A model generated the notes under the pieces. It was not told where the DNA came from, did not search any database, and saw nothing but the letters and a program-made list of their open reading frames with translations. This document shows, in pieces, positions 32,009-39,996 of a stretch of DNA of 45,296 nt. The position numbers and the translations under genes were made by a program. The stretch is from Spirochaetia bacterium (GTDB lineage Bacteria; Spirochaetota; Spirochaetia; Treponematales; Treponemataceae): assembly GCA_900769985.1 (NCBI GenBank), contig CAAGIS010000224.1, positions 1 to 45,296 on the forward strand. Reading direction: 5' to 3'. How positions within the stretch are numbered: the first letter of the stretch is position 1; the number at the start of each line of letters is the position of its first letter.

Positions 32009-33916
32009 TTAAATTTTCTCTTTTTGTGCAAGTTTGAACAAACTTATATGGTCATTCATACTTTGGACAGAAATTTTATTAATGCGCGAACAATCTTCTA
32101 CGTCAGTCAAAGACACGTTTACGTTTTCAACAGATTCAGAAGTCTTTGCAAGCGCATTAGAAATTTCTTGAGAAGAATTTACAATGTTGAGCATAACATC
32201 AAAAACATTCTGTGCGTGCTCGCTCTGTTCTTTTGCAATAGCAGAAATATTTGAAATCGCATTTACAACTGCATCTGTTGCCTGCATTGTATCTGCCGCA
32301 CCAGCTTTCTGCTGTTCTGCAGCTTCGCGAATCTGCGCAACAATGGAAGCAGATTCTTCAACGCCAGAGTCAATTTCAGAAAAAGCCCGACCGGCTTCTT
32401 TGATAAGTTCGGCTCCGTTTTCAATTTTGTCTGTCATGTCCTGCATGTGGTCTTTTATTGTCTTTGCATTTTTTGCAGAAGTATTTGCAAGACTTCTGAC
32501 TTCATTTGCAACGACAGCAAAACCTGTTCCGTAAGTTCCTGCATGAGCTGCTTCAATTGATGCATTCATTGACAAAAGATTTGTCTGACTTGCAATCTTC
32601 TGAATCATTTTGATTATATCCTGAATCTGAGATGATGCCGCCTGAATCTGCTCGATAGCCTGAATTGCTTTTTGAATTGCAAGCGAACCTGACGAACTTG
32701 TCGATTTCAAATTTGAAGAAACTTCCGTAGCCATTCTGGAAATGCTTACAACATTATCAATGCTTGCATTCATTGCAGTGACAGCATCTGACGTTTCTGT
32801 TACGGCTTCTGTCTGTTTTTGTATATGCTGAACGACACTTGCCGCATTGTCTTTTACGCTCTGCAAATCGTTGTAGGCTTTTTTAATCTGTTCGTTTGTA
32901 TGTTTGTCTTGTGAATCAATAAAGTTTACGGCATCTTTTACAACTCTGAGAGCCTCGACAGATTTTGAAGCAGATTCTTCAAGAATCATCGCAACATCAG
33001 AAACTGCCGAACTGTCAGTCGAAAGATTCATTACGATTGCTTCAAGTTTATCAAGAAAGAAATTCAAACTGCTGATTACGACTGCAATATCATCATTCAT
33101 CGAAATATTAATTCTCTTTGAAATGTCGCCTGACTCTGCAAGGTTCGTAACGAGCTCGGCAGTATTAGAAAGCCTGTTGCGCATTTCTTTTAAGACAATC
33201 GTAATCAGTCCGACACATTCAGCAGAAATCAAAATAATACACCGGATTCCGCGCGCAAAATATTCTGACATCAAATTCTGACCTTCTATCATATTGTCAC
33301 CGTGAAGAATCGAGTAAGCACATGAAAAACTGTTCAGTCCCATAAAAAGCAGAGTTACAACACAGATAACTAAAATACGTCTTGAAATCGTATGAGTTTT
33401 TCCAGGAAATGCTTTTATTGACCTTAATTCAAGCAAATCACGGTAAGCGGCAAGTTTTGTATCAAGATAGTAGCTTTCGTACATTGCAGCAATTATACCG
33501 ACAAGAGTCGCCTGAATCATAATGATAAATGCTCTTGAAAACTCATAAGGAAAAACACCAGCTTTAAAATCTACAATCATACAGATAAGCTGACCGATAA
33601 TAAATCCGCAGGCGTTCTCAAAAATAATAAAAGTCAAAGCCTTTCTGTAAGCTGACAAAACAATTTTTCTTTCTTCTTCCGTAACCTTTCCTGACGCCTT
33701 TACCTTCTCACCAATTTTTTCAATTTTCTTTAGCCAGTGCCAGAGAACACAAGAAAATCCGACAGCAAGAACTACAGAAGAAACAAGCGTACTCCCAATT
33801 CCCGAAACAAACGTGTCCATTGCAGAATACAAAAAATCAAGTGCAAGCCAGCGCAGTGTAAGTGCTCCGCCAACAGTACACAACGTAAACGCGAAAAAGA
33901 AAACTTTTAATCCCAT
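32009..33916 (-). CDS. Methyl-accepting chemotaxis protein with membrane-embedded sensor
   Basis: 635 residues from ATG 33916, preceded by GGAGATGAG; ATG 33931 lacks a site. The first 240 residues hold five or six hydrophobic helices in pairs with short loops and no large periplasmic sensor. A linker with NISMNDDIAVVISSLNFFLD precedes the signalling coiled coil, whose tip reads ASQTNLLSMNASIEAAHAGT, then GFAVVANEVRSLANTS. The same architecture as the receptor at 16456, so the window has two of one subtype. It should signal through CheA/CheW; the ligand is unknown. A small membrane protein gene lies 23-38 bp upstream on the same strand. Confidence 0.92.
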   Translation of the reverse strand: MGLKVFFFAFTLCTVGGALTLRWLALDFLYSAMDTFVSGIGSTLVSSVVLAVGFSCVLWHWLKKIEKIGEKVKASGKVTEEERKIVLSAYRKALTFIIFENACGFIIGQLICMIVDFKAGVFPYEFSRAFIIMIQATLVGIIAAMYESYYLDTKLAAYRDLLELRSIKAFPGKTHTISRRILVICVVTLLFMGLNSFSCAYSILHGDNMIEGQNLMSEYFARGIRCIILISAECVGLITIVLKEMRNRLSNTAELVTNLAESGDISKRINISMNDDIAVVISSLNFFLDKLEAIVMNLSTDSSAVSDVAMILEESASKSVEALRVVKDAVNFIDSQDKHTNEQIKKAYNDLQSVKDNAASVVQHIQKQTEAVTETSDAVTAMNASIDNVVSISRMATEVSSNLKSTSSSGSLAIQKAIQAIEQIQAASSQIQDIIKMIQKIASQTNLLSMNASIEAAHAGTYGTGFAVVANEVRSLANTSAKNAKTIKDHMQDMTDKIENGAELIKEAGRAFSEIDSGVEESASIVAQIREAAEQQKAGAADTMQATDAVVNAISNISAIAKEQSEHAQNVFDVMLNIVNSSQEISNALAKTSESVENVNVSLTDVEDCSRINKISVQSMNDHISLFKLAQKEKI

Positions 33917-33953
33917 TTTTCTCATCTCCATAAATATATTTTAATTTAAGCTG

Positions 33954-34247
33954 TTAAGACAGTTCTTTTATTATCAATATAAGCGCCGTTATCAAAAAGA
34001 GAGCAGGAACAACTGCAAAGCACAGTCTCAAAACAGGAATTCCGTAAACAAAAAAATTTCCTGCAGAAAGGATTCCCATATCAACCATCATCTCGTAAAT
34101 AATGCCGGCATAAGAAATTAAAACACTTGAACTAAGACAAAGCCAGCCTGCACGCCGCGTTTTTGACCACAGCAAAATTGCAAGAAAAGCCGCAATTCCT
34201 CCGAACACTAATTTTGCCCCAAAAATAACAATCTGTCCGTAATTCAT
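33954..34247 (-). CDS. Small membrane protein of unknown function
   Basis: 97 residues, almost entirely hydrophobic: three helices near 5-25, 33-53 and 65-94, with a short basic loop (SKTRRAG) at 28-34. I recognise no family. It lies 3 bp after the 267-residue unknown gene and about 38 bp before the chemoreceptor on the same strand, so it is probably in one operon with them. Only a weak GGTTGTG site precedes the ATG; translational coupling to the gene upstream is likely. It could be a helper of the membrane sensor or unrelated. Confidence 0.55.
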   Translation of the reverse strand: MNYGQIVIFGAKLVFGGIAAFLAILLWSKTRRAGWLCLSSSVLISYAGIIYEMMVDMGILSAGNFFVYGIPVLRLCFAVVPALFLITALILIIKELS

Positions 34248-34250
34248 AAA

Positions 34251-35054
34251 TCACAACCCTTTTTTCCATGGATTATTTTTAAGCAGGCTAAAGACACCTT
34301 TATCCGCCCCATAAGGTACAATCGAAGGAATGTCAAAAGCCGGACTTACAGCAAGGTTGCAATCAAGACAATGCCGTACAAAATCATCGTAATCAGCCTC
34401 ATTTATTTTTGAATAAAGATAAGGTCCTTTCCTGATAAAATAATCCTGAAGAACATTGTCATATAAAAACCAGTTTTTTTCCTGTCGCCTCGGAAGTTCC
34501 GCGATTAAATCGTATATCGAACGTGCAATACCAGATTTTAAAGCGCCCGAAATTTTTTCAGAAGAAAAGAAAGCAGTAATATCACTTTTTACTGCAAGAA
34601 TATAAAGATTTTCTGTCCATGGCAGAGGCGGAACAATACTGACGCATTCAAAATCAGAAACAGTTTTGTCATCACAGACACAATTTCTCCATGGAATGTA
34701 AGTCACTAGTTTTTCAGAAACAGACAATGCCGCTTTCTGCAGTTTTTCTTTATCAAAAAATACAAACGCCTTGCAGTCTGCATTGAGCAAGTCAGAAACG
34801 GCTTTATCAAGCTGTCTTGAAAAATCAGTTTCAAATGAACCTGTCAAACCGCGGTTTATGTTGTTTTTTATTTTTAAAAATGCAGAAGTACCGTTTGTTC
34901 CGTTGTCGTTTCCCCAGCCCAAAACAGCACGTCCGTTTTCAAGATACAAGTCAGTAAGTCGTATACCTTTCTCTGTATAGAAAAAAGTTCCTCTGGCGCG
35001 TTTTATTGCCCCGAAGCGTTTTGAAATTTCAAAGTAATATTCTTCAGAAATCAT
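34251..35054 (-). CDS. Conserved-looking soluble protein of unknown function
   Basis: 267 residues, no signal peptide or membrane helix. The opening (RFGAIKRARGTFFYTEKGIRLTDLYLENGRAVLGWGNDNG) resembles the N-terminal strand-turn of class III (ornithine/DAPA-type) aminotransferases. However, the protein is too short for that fold and I find no PLP lysine context, so it may be a relic or an unrelated protein. A C-terminal segment is rich in aromatics (NWFLYDNVLQDYFIRKGPYL). AGGA lies very close to the ATG and TATAAA-like sequence upstream. It heads a cluster with the small membrane protein and the chemoreceptor. Confidence 0.55.
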   Translation of the reverse strand: MISEEYYFEISKRFGAIKRARGTFFYTEKGIRLTDLYLENGRAVLGWGNDNGTNGTSAFLKIKNNINRGLTGSFETDFSRQLDKAVSDLLNADCKAFVFFDKEKLQKAALSVSEKLVTYIPWRNCVCDDKTVSDFECVSIVPPLPWTENLYILAVKSDITAFFSSEKISGALKSGIARSIYDLIAELPRRQEKNWFLYDNVLQDYFIRKGPYLYSKINEADYDDFVRHCLDCNLAVSPAFDIPSIVPYGADKGVFSLLKNNPWKKGL

Positions 35055-35078
35055 TGTCCTGTTATTTTATAACAAGAC

Positions 35079-35285
35079 TTAGGATATTTCAATAACTTCA
35101 TACCCCTGTTCTTTGACAGCATTTTTTAAAGTGTCGTCAGAAACATCGCCTGAAAGTTTTACAACGGCTGTTCCTGATTTGTAATCAACATTAGCTTTTA
35201 CGCCTTCAATTTTATCAAGCGCATCTTTTACGTGCTGCTGACAATGGGCGCACATCATTCCGGTAATCTTTAATATTTTTTTCAT
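35079..35285 (-). CDS. Heavy-metal-associated (CopZ-like) protein
   Basis: 68 residues from ATG 35285 with GGAGGAG upstream; the frame continues to 35315 but that start has no site. The fold is the HMA ferredoxin-like domain: KILKITGMMCAHCQQHVKDALDKIEGV with the metal pair C12 and C15, then YKSGTAVVKL and VKEQGYEVIEI. Such proteins carry Cu(I) to P-type ATPases or bind Zn. No copper ATPase adjoins. It follows folE after 46 bp on the same strand, which may be chance. Confidence 0.9.
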   Translation of the reverse strand: MKKILKITGMMCAHCQQHVKDALDKIEGVKANVDYKSGTAVVKLSGDVSDDTLKNAVKEQGYEVIEIS

Positions 35286-35331
35286 ACAAGACTCCTCCTG
35301 TAATTTTTGTTTCAATCTGCATTATAAAAAG

Positions 35332-35928
35332 CTACTTAATCTGACTCAAAAATTCCTTGCGAAGACTTTCATTTTTTTTAAATTCACCACGAATGCACAT
35401 TGTTGTAGTAACAGTGCCGGGCTTTCTTATTCCGCGTGTCGTAACGCACGAGTGCTCGCCTTTTATAACGACCATAATATTTTTTGTACCGAGAACAAGT
35501 TCTAGAATGTCAGCAATATCAGTTCCGATTTTTTCCTGAAGCTGAAGCCGTTTTGAAACCATATCGACAATCCGCGGAATTTTACTTAGCCCGATAATTT
35601 TTTTCTTTGGAATATAAGCAACATTTACTTTCATATTATACATCAATGCAAGATGATGTTCGCAATAACTGAACGCATCGATATCTGTAATGCAGACCAT
35701 ATCCGTAGTCTGAGGAATCTCAAAACAGCGCCCGAACAGTTCTGCAATTTCCCTGTTTGAATATCTCATTCCTGCAAAAACTTCATCATACATCAATGCA
35801 ACGCGATTCGGAGTATTTGCAATTTCACCATGAGAACAGTCTTCTCCCAAAGCTTCAAGAATATCTTTTACTGCATTTTTGATTTTATTAAAATTCGCTT
35901 CACTCAAATGTCTGATTTCATGCTGCAT
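35332..35928 (-). CDS. folE: GTP cyclohydrolase I
   Basis: 198 residues, normal for type I FolE. Zinc ligands C89 and H92 lie in YCEHHLAL and C161 in GEHSCVTTRG; IANTPNRVALMYDE and IPKKKIIGLSKIPRIVDM are family blocks. It converts GTP to dihydroneopterin triphosphate, the first step toward folate or, in many bacteria, queuosine. No other folate or queuosine gene is in the window. A GGAG site lies about 12 nt before the ATG. Confidence 0.95.
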   Translation of the reverse strand: MQHEIRHLSEANFNKIKNAVKDILEALGEDCSHGEIANTPNRVALMYDEVFAGMRYSNREIAELFGRCFEIPQTTDMVCITDIDAFSYCEHHLALMYNMKVNVAYIPKKKIIGLSKIPRIVDMVSKRLQLQEKIGTDIADILELVLGTKNIMVVIKGEHSCVTTRGIRKPGTVTTTMCIRGEFKKNESLRKEFLSQIK

Positions 35929-35973
35929 AAAAATATCTTACTCCAAAGAAAATTTTATTTCAACGGCATTACA

Positions 35974-36017
35974 TACGGCATTTAACACAATTACATGACA
36001 TATCATTATATGCCGTA
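35974..36017. other. Inverted repeat upstream of folE
   Basis: TACGGCAT (35974-35981) and ATGCCGTA (36010-36017) form a perfect 8-bp inverted repeat 28 bases apart, in the 140-bp spacer between folE and dgt. It could be a regulator site or part of a terminator for the dgt operon. Confidence 0.4.
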
Positions 36018-36069
36018 CACTCCATGCTGAACTTATTGCAGGCGTTTTTTCTTTTTTAAGAAGCAGTTT

Positions 36070-37341
36070 TTAAAATTGAATTATCTCTTCATAAATTTCT
36101 ATTGCGTACTGGTCTGTCATTCCAGAAATAAACTCGATTACACATTTTTGAAACGACTCATCATTTCTAATGTCAAAGACAGATTTTGTATCATAACGGT
36201 AAATCTTTTTTCTGTCTTTCTGGAACATCGGTTCATAGTTTGAATATTTTACAAGCCAGTTTTCAAATTCAACACACAGTTTTGGGAAAAGCCTGAGCGC
36301 GGTGCTGACCCTGCCGTTTGCGGCATACACTTGAGTACGCATTAAAGTGCGGTAAATCGTTTCGATTACGATTTTTGCATAATGCTGAAATTCGACCAAG
36401 CGCCAGTGCTTGTAAATTTTTGAAAAACTGAATCGTTTAAGTGCAATTATAAATTTAAAATATTCTTCACTAAAACAAAGTCCTTTTTCCGGCGAACTCT
36501 GCTCGCACATATCTACAATCAAATCATTTATAAGAACTGTAGTATTTACAGCCTTTCCGCTGCGGAATGCTTTTTTTCCTTTGCCTTCAAAACCGAGTGT
36601 TGAACCGACAATTTCGCGAAGCTCACGGTAAGCACTCATATCAAGAATATGATAGGCACGGGCATCTTCTATATCGCGCCCGAGATACGCAATTTTATCT
36701 GCAACTTTTACTACGCAGCCTTCCCACGTATAAGGCTGAATCAAACCGGGACGTTTTATAGCATATAAATCAAGATTGTCAGGTCTTGGTTTTATTCCCT
36801 GCTGGTCAATTTCGCCACAATGACAGACAAGCCCGTCCCGTACGGCATAAGTCAAATCAAGATTCTGCTGAACTCCGTCAGGGTTTGGCAATGTTTCAAT
36901 GTAATCAGCAAAAAAAAGACTGTTCCGCTCATGCCAAAATTTCTTTGGTGCATTCAAACCTTCTTTTTGCAAAAGCAAATCATTAAGACAGTCTTCGCCG
37001 TGATGACCAAAAGGCGCATGTCCTATGTCATGACCTGTTGCAATCGCCTGTGTAAGCTGGACATTAAGTCCTAAGTATTTTGCAACTGTACATGCAACAG
37101 AAGCTACATGCTGAACATGCTCCATGCGCGTACAGATATGGTCATTATGAGGTGCAAAAAAAACTTGTGTCTTATGTTTTAAACGGCGGTATGCCTGGCA
37201 ATGCAAAAGGCGCGTATAATCACGTTCAAATTCTGACCTTATGTCATTTCCGCGCTCATACAAAGCAGACTGACGGGAAATACAGTTATTCCAGTTTGGA
37301 TTTTCTTGTGTACAAGCGCAGTCTTTAAATGAATCTTTCAT
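36070..37341 (-). CDS. dgt: Deoxyguanosinetriphosphate triphosphohydrolase-like HD protein
   Basis: 423 residues. The HD-superfamily ligands are visible: RRLKHKTQVF (conserved start), TRMEHVQHVASVACTVA, then ATGHDIGHAPFGHHGED and VADKIAYLGRDIED. This is the dGTPase pattern, hydrolysing dNTPs to nucleosides and triphosphate, which balances dNTP pools and can restrict phage. The first four bases overlap the end of the response-regulator gene, so the two are translationally coupled. A two-component protein coupled to a dNTPase is unusual. The length is normal for bacterial Dgt type 2. Confidence 0.9.
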   Translation of the reverse strand: MKDSFKDCACTQENPNWNNCISRQSALYERGNDIRSEFERDYTRLLHCQAYRRLKHKTQVFFAPHNDHICTRMEHVQHVASVACTVAKYLGLNVQLTQAIATGHDIGHAPFGHHGEDCLNDLLLQKEGLNAPKKFWHERNSLFFADYIETLPNPDGVQQNLDLTYAVRDGLVCHCGEIDQQGIKPRPDNLDLYAIKRPGLIQPYTWEGCVVKVADKIAYLGRDIEDARAYHILDMSAYRELREIVGSTLGFEGKGKKAFRSGKAVNTTVLINDLIVDMCEQSSPEKGLCFSEEYFKFIIALKRFSFSKIYKHWRLVEFQHYAKIVIETIYRTLMRTQVYAANGRVSTALRLFPKLCVEFENWLVKYSNYEPMFQKDRKKIYRYDTKSVFDIRNDESFQKCVIEFISGMTDQYAIEIYEEIIQF

Positions 37342-37874
37342 TGCTCTTTTGCAACCTGATTTATTATTTTTGCAATTTTAGAAAGCGCAAGTTTATAGAT
37401 TTCTTCTTTGCCGTTCTGCTTTTTTTCCTGTGCGGTCGGGTTTGAGTTTTCTGACTTTTCTGTGCAGCCTTTTTCAAGACGTGCGCGGTTTTCAAAAAGC
37501 TCGATGATGTTAGCAACGCGGCGCTCTATAATGAGCAAGTTGAACGGTTTTTGAATTACGTCAATTACACCGTAGTCATAAGCGCGCTCAACAACATAAT
37601 CTGTAGTTTCTGTCGTTATGATAAAAACAGGAATATGGCGCATGATGTCATTACGTTCAAGTTCCTGCAGAACTGTAAAGCCGTCCATTTCTGGCATGAT
37701 GATGTCAAGAAAAACTGCAGCCAAATCATTTTCATTTGCATAAATTTTTTTTAAGCCTTCTTCACCGTCTTCTGCTTCGAGAACATCATACTGTTTTGAA
37801 AAAGCTTCTCCAAGGATTGTTCTGTTCAATTCAACGTCGTCAATAATTATAATCTTTTTCTTTTGCTCTGACAT
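37338..37874 (-). CDS. Response regulator, receiver domain with short tail
   Basis: 178 residues from ATG 37874 with AAGGAG seven bases upstream; a GTG one codon earlier is less likely. The receiver domain is complete: IIIIDDVELNR with the acidic pair D12-D13, phosphorylated D57 in VFLDIIMPEMDG, T in TTETTDY and lysine in VIQKPFNLL. After residue 125 there is no DNA-binding or enzymatic domain; a polar lysine/glutamate/glutamine-rich linker leads to one amphipathic helix (about 155-178). It lies 41 bp after an HPt gene and overlaps dgt by 4 nt, so it may be a phosphorelay acceptor that works by protein contact. Confidence 0.9.
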   Translation of the reverse strand: MSEQKKKIIIIDDVELNRTILGEAFSKQYDVLEAEDGEEGLKKIYANENDLAAVFLDIIMPEMDGFTVLQELERNDIMRHIPVFIITTETTDYVVERAYDYGVIDVIQKPFNLLIIERRVANIIELFENRARLEKGCTEKSENSNPTAQEKKQNGKEEIYKLALSKIAKIINQVAKEQ

Positions 37875-37914
37875 CACAATACTCCTTATTCATAAAAAAT
37901 GCAAATTGATATTT

Positions 37915-38265
37915 TTAACTAATCTGCGCAATATGTTTTTCTATAATCTCTCCGCACGCCACTGCCTCTGGGATAATTTTTTTTGCAGCATCAAACTTTT
38001 TTTCCCGAATCAATTTTACGATTTCGGAACACAACTCATAAAGGCTCTGAAATCCGATATTGCCGGAATACCCTTTTAATGTATGGGCAACCATTTCCAT
38101 TTCGCCCCAGTTGTCATCTCCTGCAATCTGTTTAAATTTGAGCCATGTATCATATTGCGGAAACTTTCTTACAAATTTTTCAAGCAACTCAACATTCCCG
38201 GAAAACCTTTTTACAGTTTCTTCGCGATTAGGAATAATCTCAGGTAAAATCTCTTCAAATGTCAT
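37915..38265 (-). CDS. Histidine phosphotransfer (HPt) protein
   Basis: 116 residues, one HPt four-helix bundle. The phosphorylated histidine is H61 in MVAHTLKGYSGNIG, with the conserved AHxLKG pattern. It passes phosphate between receiver domains in a relay. It is the first gene of an operon with the response regulator and dgt; no hybrid kinase is present, so the upstream kinase is encoded elsewhere. The start codon at 38265 lies 8 nt after a -10 box and has no ribosome site, so the mRNA is probably leaderless. Confidence 0.9.
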   Translation of the reverse strand: MTFEEILPEIIPNREETVKRFSGNVELLEKFVRKFPQYDTWLKFKQIAGDDNWGEMEMVAHTLKGYSGNIGFQSLYELCSEIVKLIREKKFDAAKKIIPEAVACGEIIEKHIAQIS

Positions 38266-38273
38266 AATAATAA

Positions 38274-38302
38274 ATAATATATCTGTTTTTGTTTTTTTTC
38301 AA
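38274..38302 (-). promoter_or_regulatory. Leaderless promoter of the HPt operon
   Basis: On the minus strand TTGAAA, 17 bases, TATTAT, then TTATTATT and the ATG at 38265. There is no Shine-Dalgarno site. Confidence 0.5.
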
Positions 38303-38786
38303 CTTAAACAATGAGGAATATTTTAAGGCAAGCAGTAAAATATAATCCCCCAAAAAAAAAGGTTTCCAACATCTGTTATAATGGAATTGCAAAACACCAA
38401 AAACAGGAGGAAGGATACCTTTTAGGGAAAACAGTTTTCTGAAAATTACCAGCAGGACAGAACTTGCAAAAATATTCAACGAGTCCGCAAAAACACATTA
38501 AGATTTTCTTCTGTCTGTTCGCTTCCGCTGGCAGGAAGCATAAAAGTTTTATACTGCATAAAATCAAAAACAAAAAAAGTACGGCAGGACATTCGTTCAC
38601 AATCCTTATGACTACCAGTACTGCCGTACCCCATAAAAAATTTGCAAGGCACTTTTGTACTTTGCACGATATTTTCCGGTTTACCCTATATGGTTCTGCG
38701 CGTTGGCATTAAAGAGTAAGCTGCGCGGACCCGCACTTCCGCGCAAGCGGAAGATTTTAATAATTTCCTTACAGAGCCAGCCAACG
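38303..38786. other. Intergenic segment of ~480 bases, hairpin-rich, no gene seen
   Basis: I find no convincing gene here. On the plus strand there is an extended -10 sequence TGTTATAAT (38374-38382) followed by AGGAGGAAGG but no start codon at a suitable distance, so a small RNA is possible. Several hairpins lie in the part downstream of the SUMF1-type gene: CTTCCGC-GCAA-GCGGAAG (near 38737-38754, a GNRA-like loop), AGCCAAC-gcta-GTTGGCT (overlapping the stop codon) and TGCAAG/CTTTGCA. Confidence 0.5.
38572..38629 (-). terminator. Terminator of the SUMF1-type gene
   Basis: GTACGGCAG (38579-38587) pairs with CTGCCGTAC (38621-38629); on the minus strand the stem runs into a T-rich tail. It lies about 160 bases after the stop codon, leaving a long 3' untranslated region. 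Confidence 0.65.
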
Positions 38787-39715
38787 CTAGTTGGCTGAAC
38801 GCACAACACGGAAACCGCAGTAATCTCTGCGGTAGTCCGGGTCTTCGTAGTAATTCCGGGGAGACACTTCACAGCCGGAAGCACCGTAGAACCAAGAGCC
38901 GCCACGCTGTACGCGGCGATTACCAATAGACGCGCCGGTGTCGGCGGTGCTGCTGCTTACAGTGCCACCATACCGATCGTAACACCATTCCCACACGTTT
39001 CCGCTCATGTCGTAAAGTCCGTAGCCGTTTGCCTTCTTTGTCTTTACTTCTCTTGTGCCTGTATCTTTTGTATTTGTTGTATACCATGCTACATCATCTA
39101 CAGTATTGCTTCCTGCATAAGTGTAGTTTTCACCTCCTCTTGCAAGCCATTCCCATTCTGCTTCTGTTGGTAAGCGGTAGCCGTCGGCTTCCTTGTCATA
39201 AGTCAATGCATTCCATGTACTGTTGATGGATGTAGGTATTGAACTATAATCAAGATTTTCCCAATCCGTTACCCCACTTACAGAGTAACATGGTGTAAGG
39301 TTTTCTTTTAAAGACAGTTTGTTACAATATGCAATAGCTGCATACCAGTTTACATAATTTACTGGATTGTTAAGAACTGCATCCCCTGTAAGTTTATTTC
39401 CATCTTTATCATAAGCGCTTGCTGTACTTGGATCTGTTCCCATCACTTCCTTAAACTCTCCTCTTGTTACTTCGTGGTCACATACATATCAGGTATTGTA
39501 ATGCTCCTTCCGCTTACAAATACACTAGAACTTGGTGTCCAGCTTTCGTTTCCTGTGATGGTGGTTCCTTTTACTTTTACAAAGACTTCTGGAATGTTCC
39601 CACTGCTGTTACCTGCTCCAGACAAATTTTCACTTCCCCCAGATGAAGGATCTGAACATCCTGCAAGTGCCATTACCATTACCGCAAGCACGGCAATCCA
39701 TCTGTTTTTTTTCAT
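38787..39715 (-). pseudogene. SUMF1/formylglycine-generating-enzyme-like lipoprotein, frameshifted
   Basis: Two frames make one protein. The first (39715 down to 39467) has a lipoprotein leader ending in VMALAGC and reads to IPDMYVTTK, then stops. The second (from about 39490 down to 38787) reads YVCDHEVTRGEFKEVMGTDP, then NPVNYVNWYAAIAYCNKLS, YRLPTEAEWEWLARGG, GLYDMSGNVWEWCYDRYG, RVQRGGSWFYG and DYCGFRVVRSAN, a complete SUMF1 domain. The break lies in two tandem ATGT units (ACAT at 39480-39487 on the plus strand): a third unit would join the frames as IPDMYVCDHEV. Thus it is a slippage event, phase variation or a sequencing error. SUMF1-like lipoproteins are common in treponemes; most lack known enzymatic role. 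Confidence 0.85.
39480..39487 (-). repeat. Tetranucleotide tandem repeat at the frameshift
   Basis: ATGT occurs twice in tandem on the coding strand. Two copies give the early stop; three give the full-length SUMF1 lipoprotein. Confidence 0.6.
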
Positions 39716-39750
39716 AAAAACCTCTCTTTATAAAAAAATTATTTAAAACA

Positions 39751-39798
39751 AAAAAGGCACAGGTTTCTGCCGGTAAAAGCAGAAACCTGTGCCTTTTT
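39751..39798 (-). terminator. Strong terminator downstream of the second PF09820 gene
   Basis: A perfect 20-bp stem (39751-39770 with 39779-39798, core GGCACAGGTTTCTGC) with loop CGGTAAAA. A-runs and T-runs flank it, so it works on either strand. It separates the PF09820 gene from the SUMF1-type gene. Confidence 0.85.
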
Positions 39799-39844
39799 AA
39801 ATTTTCAACTATTGTATATTTGTTATCTGTATATTCTTCGACTA

Positions 39845-39884
39845 GAGAACTGAGAACTGAGAACTGAGAACTGAGAACTGAGAA
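39845..39884. repeat. Heptanucleotide tandem repeat
   Basis: GAGAACT is repeated five times without change, plus a partial GAGAA. It lies in the 282-bp spacer between the terminator and the PF09820 gene end, outside any coding region. Nothing else was seen in the spacer apart from the terminator. Confidence 0.9.
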
Positions 39885-39996
39885 ACGCTACTCTTTTCCG
39901 ATTTTTTTGTCAATAACATACTTAAATATTATAACTCAAATTTCGTGTAAATGCAAATATGATTTTTTGGAAAGTGCCTTATTCCTTTTATATGCC

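Noticed and set aside
39845..39884. CRISPR-like array
   Set aside because: The units are seven bases long without spacers; it is a simple tandem repeat, and no cas gene is present in the window.
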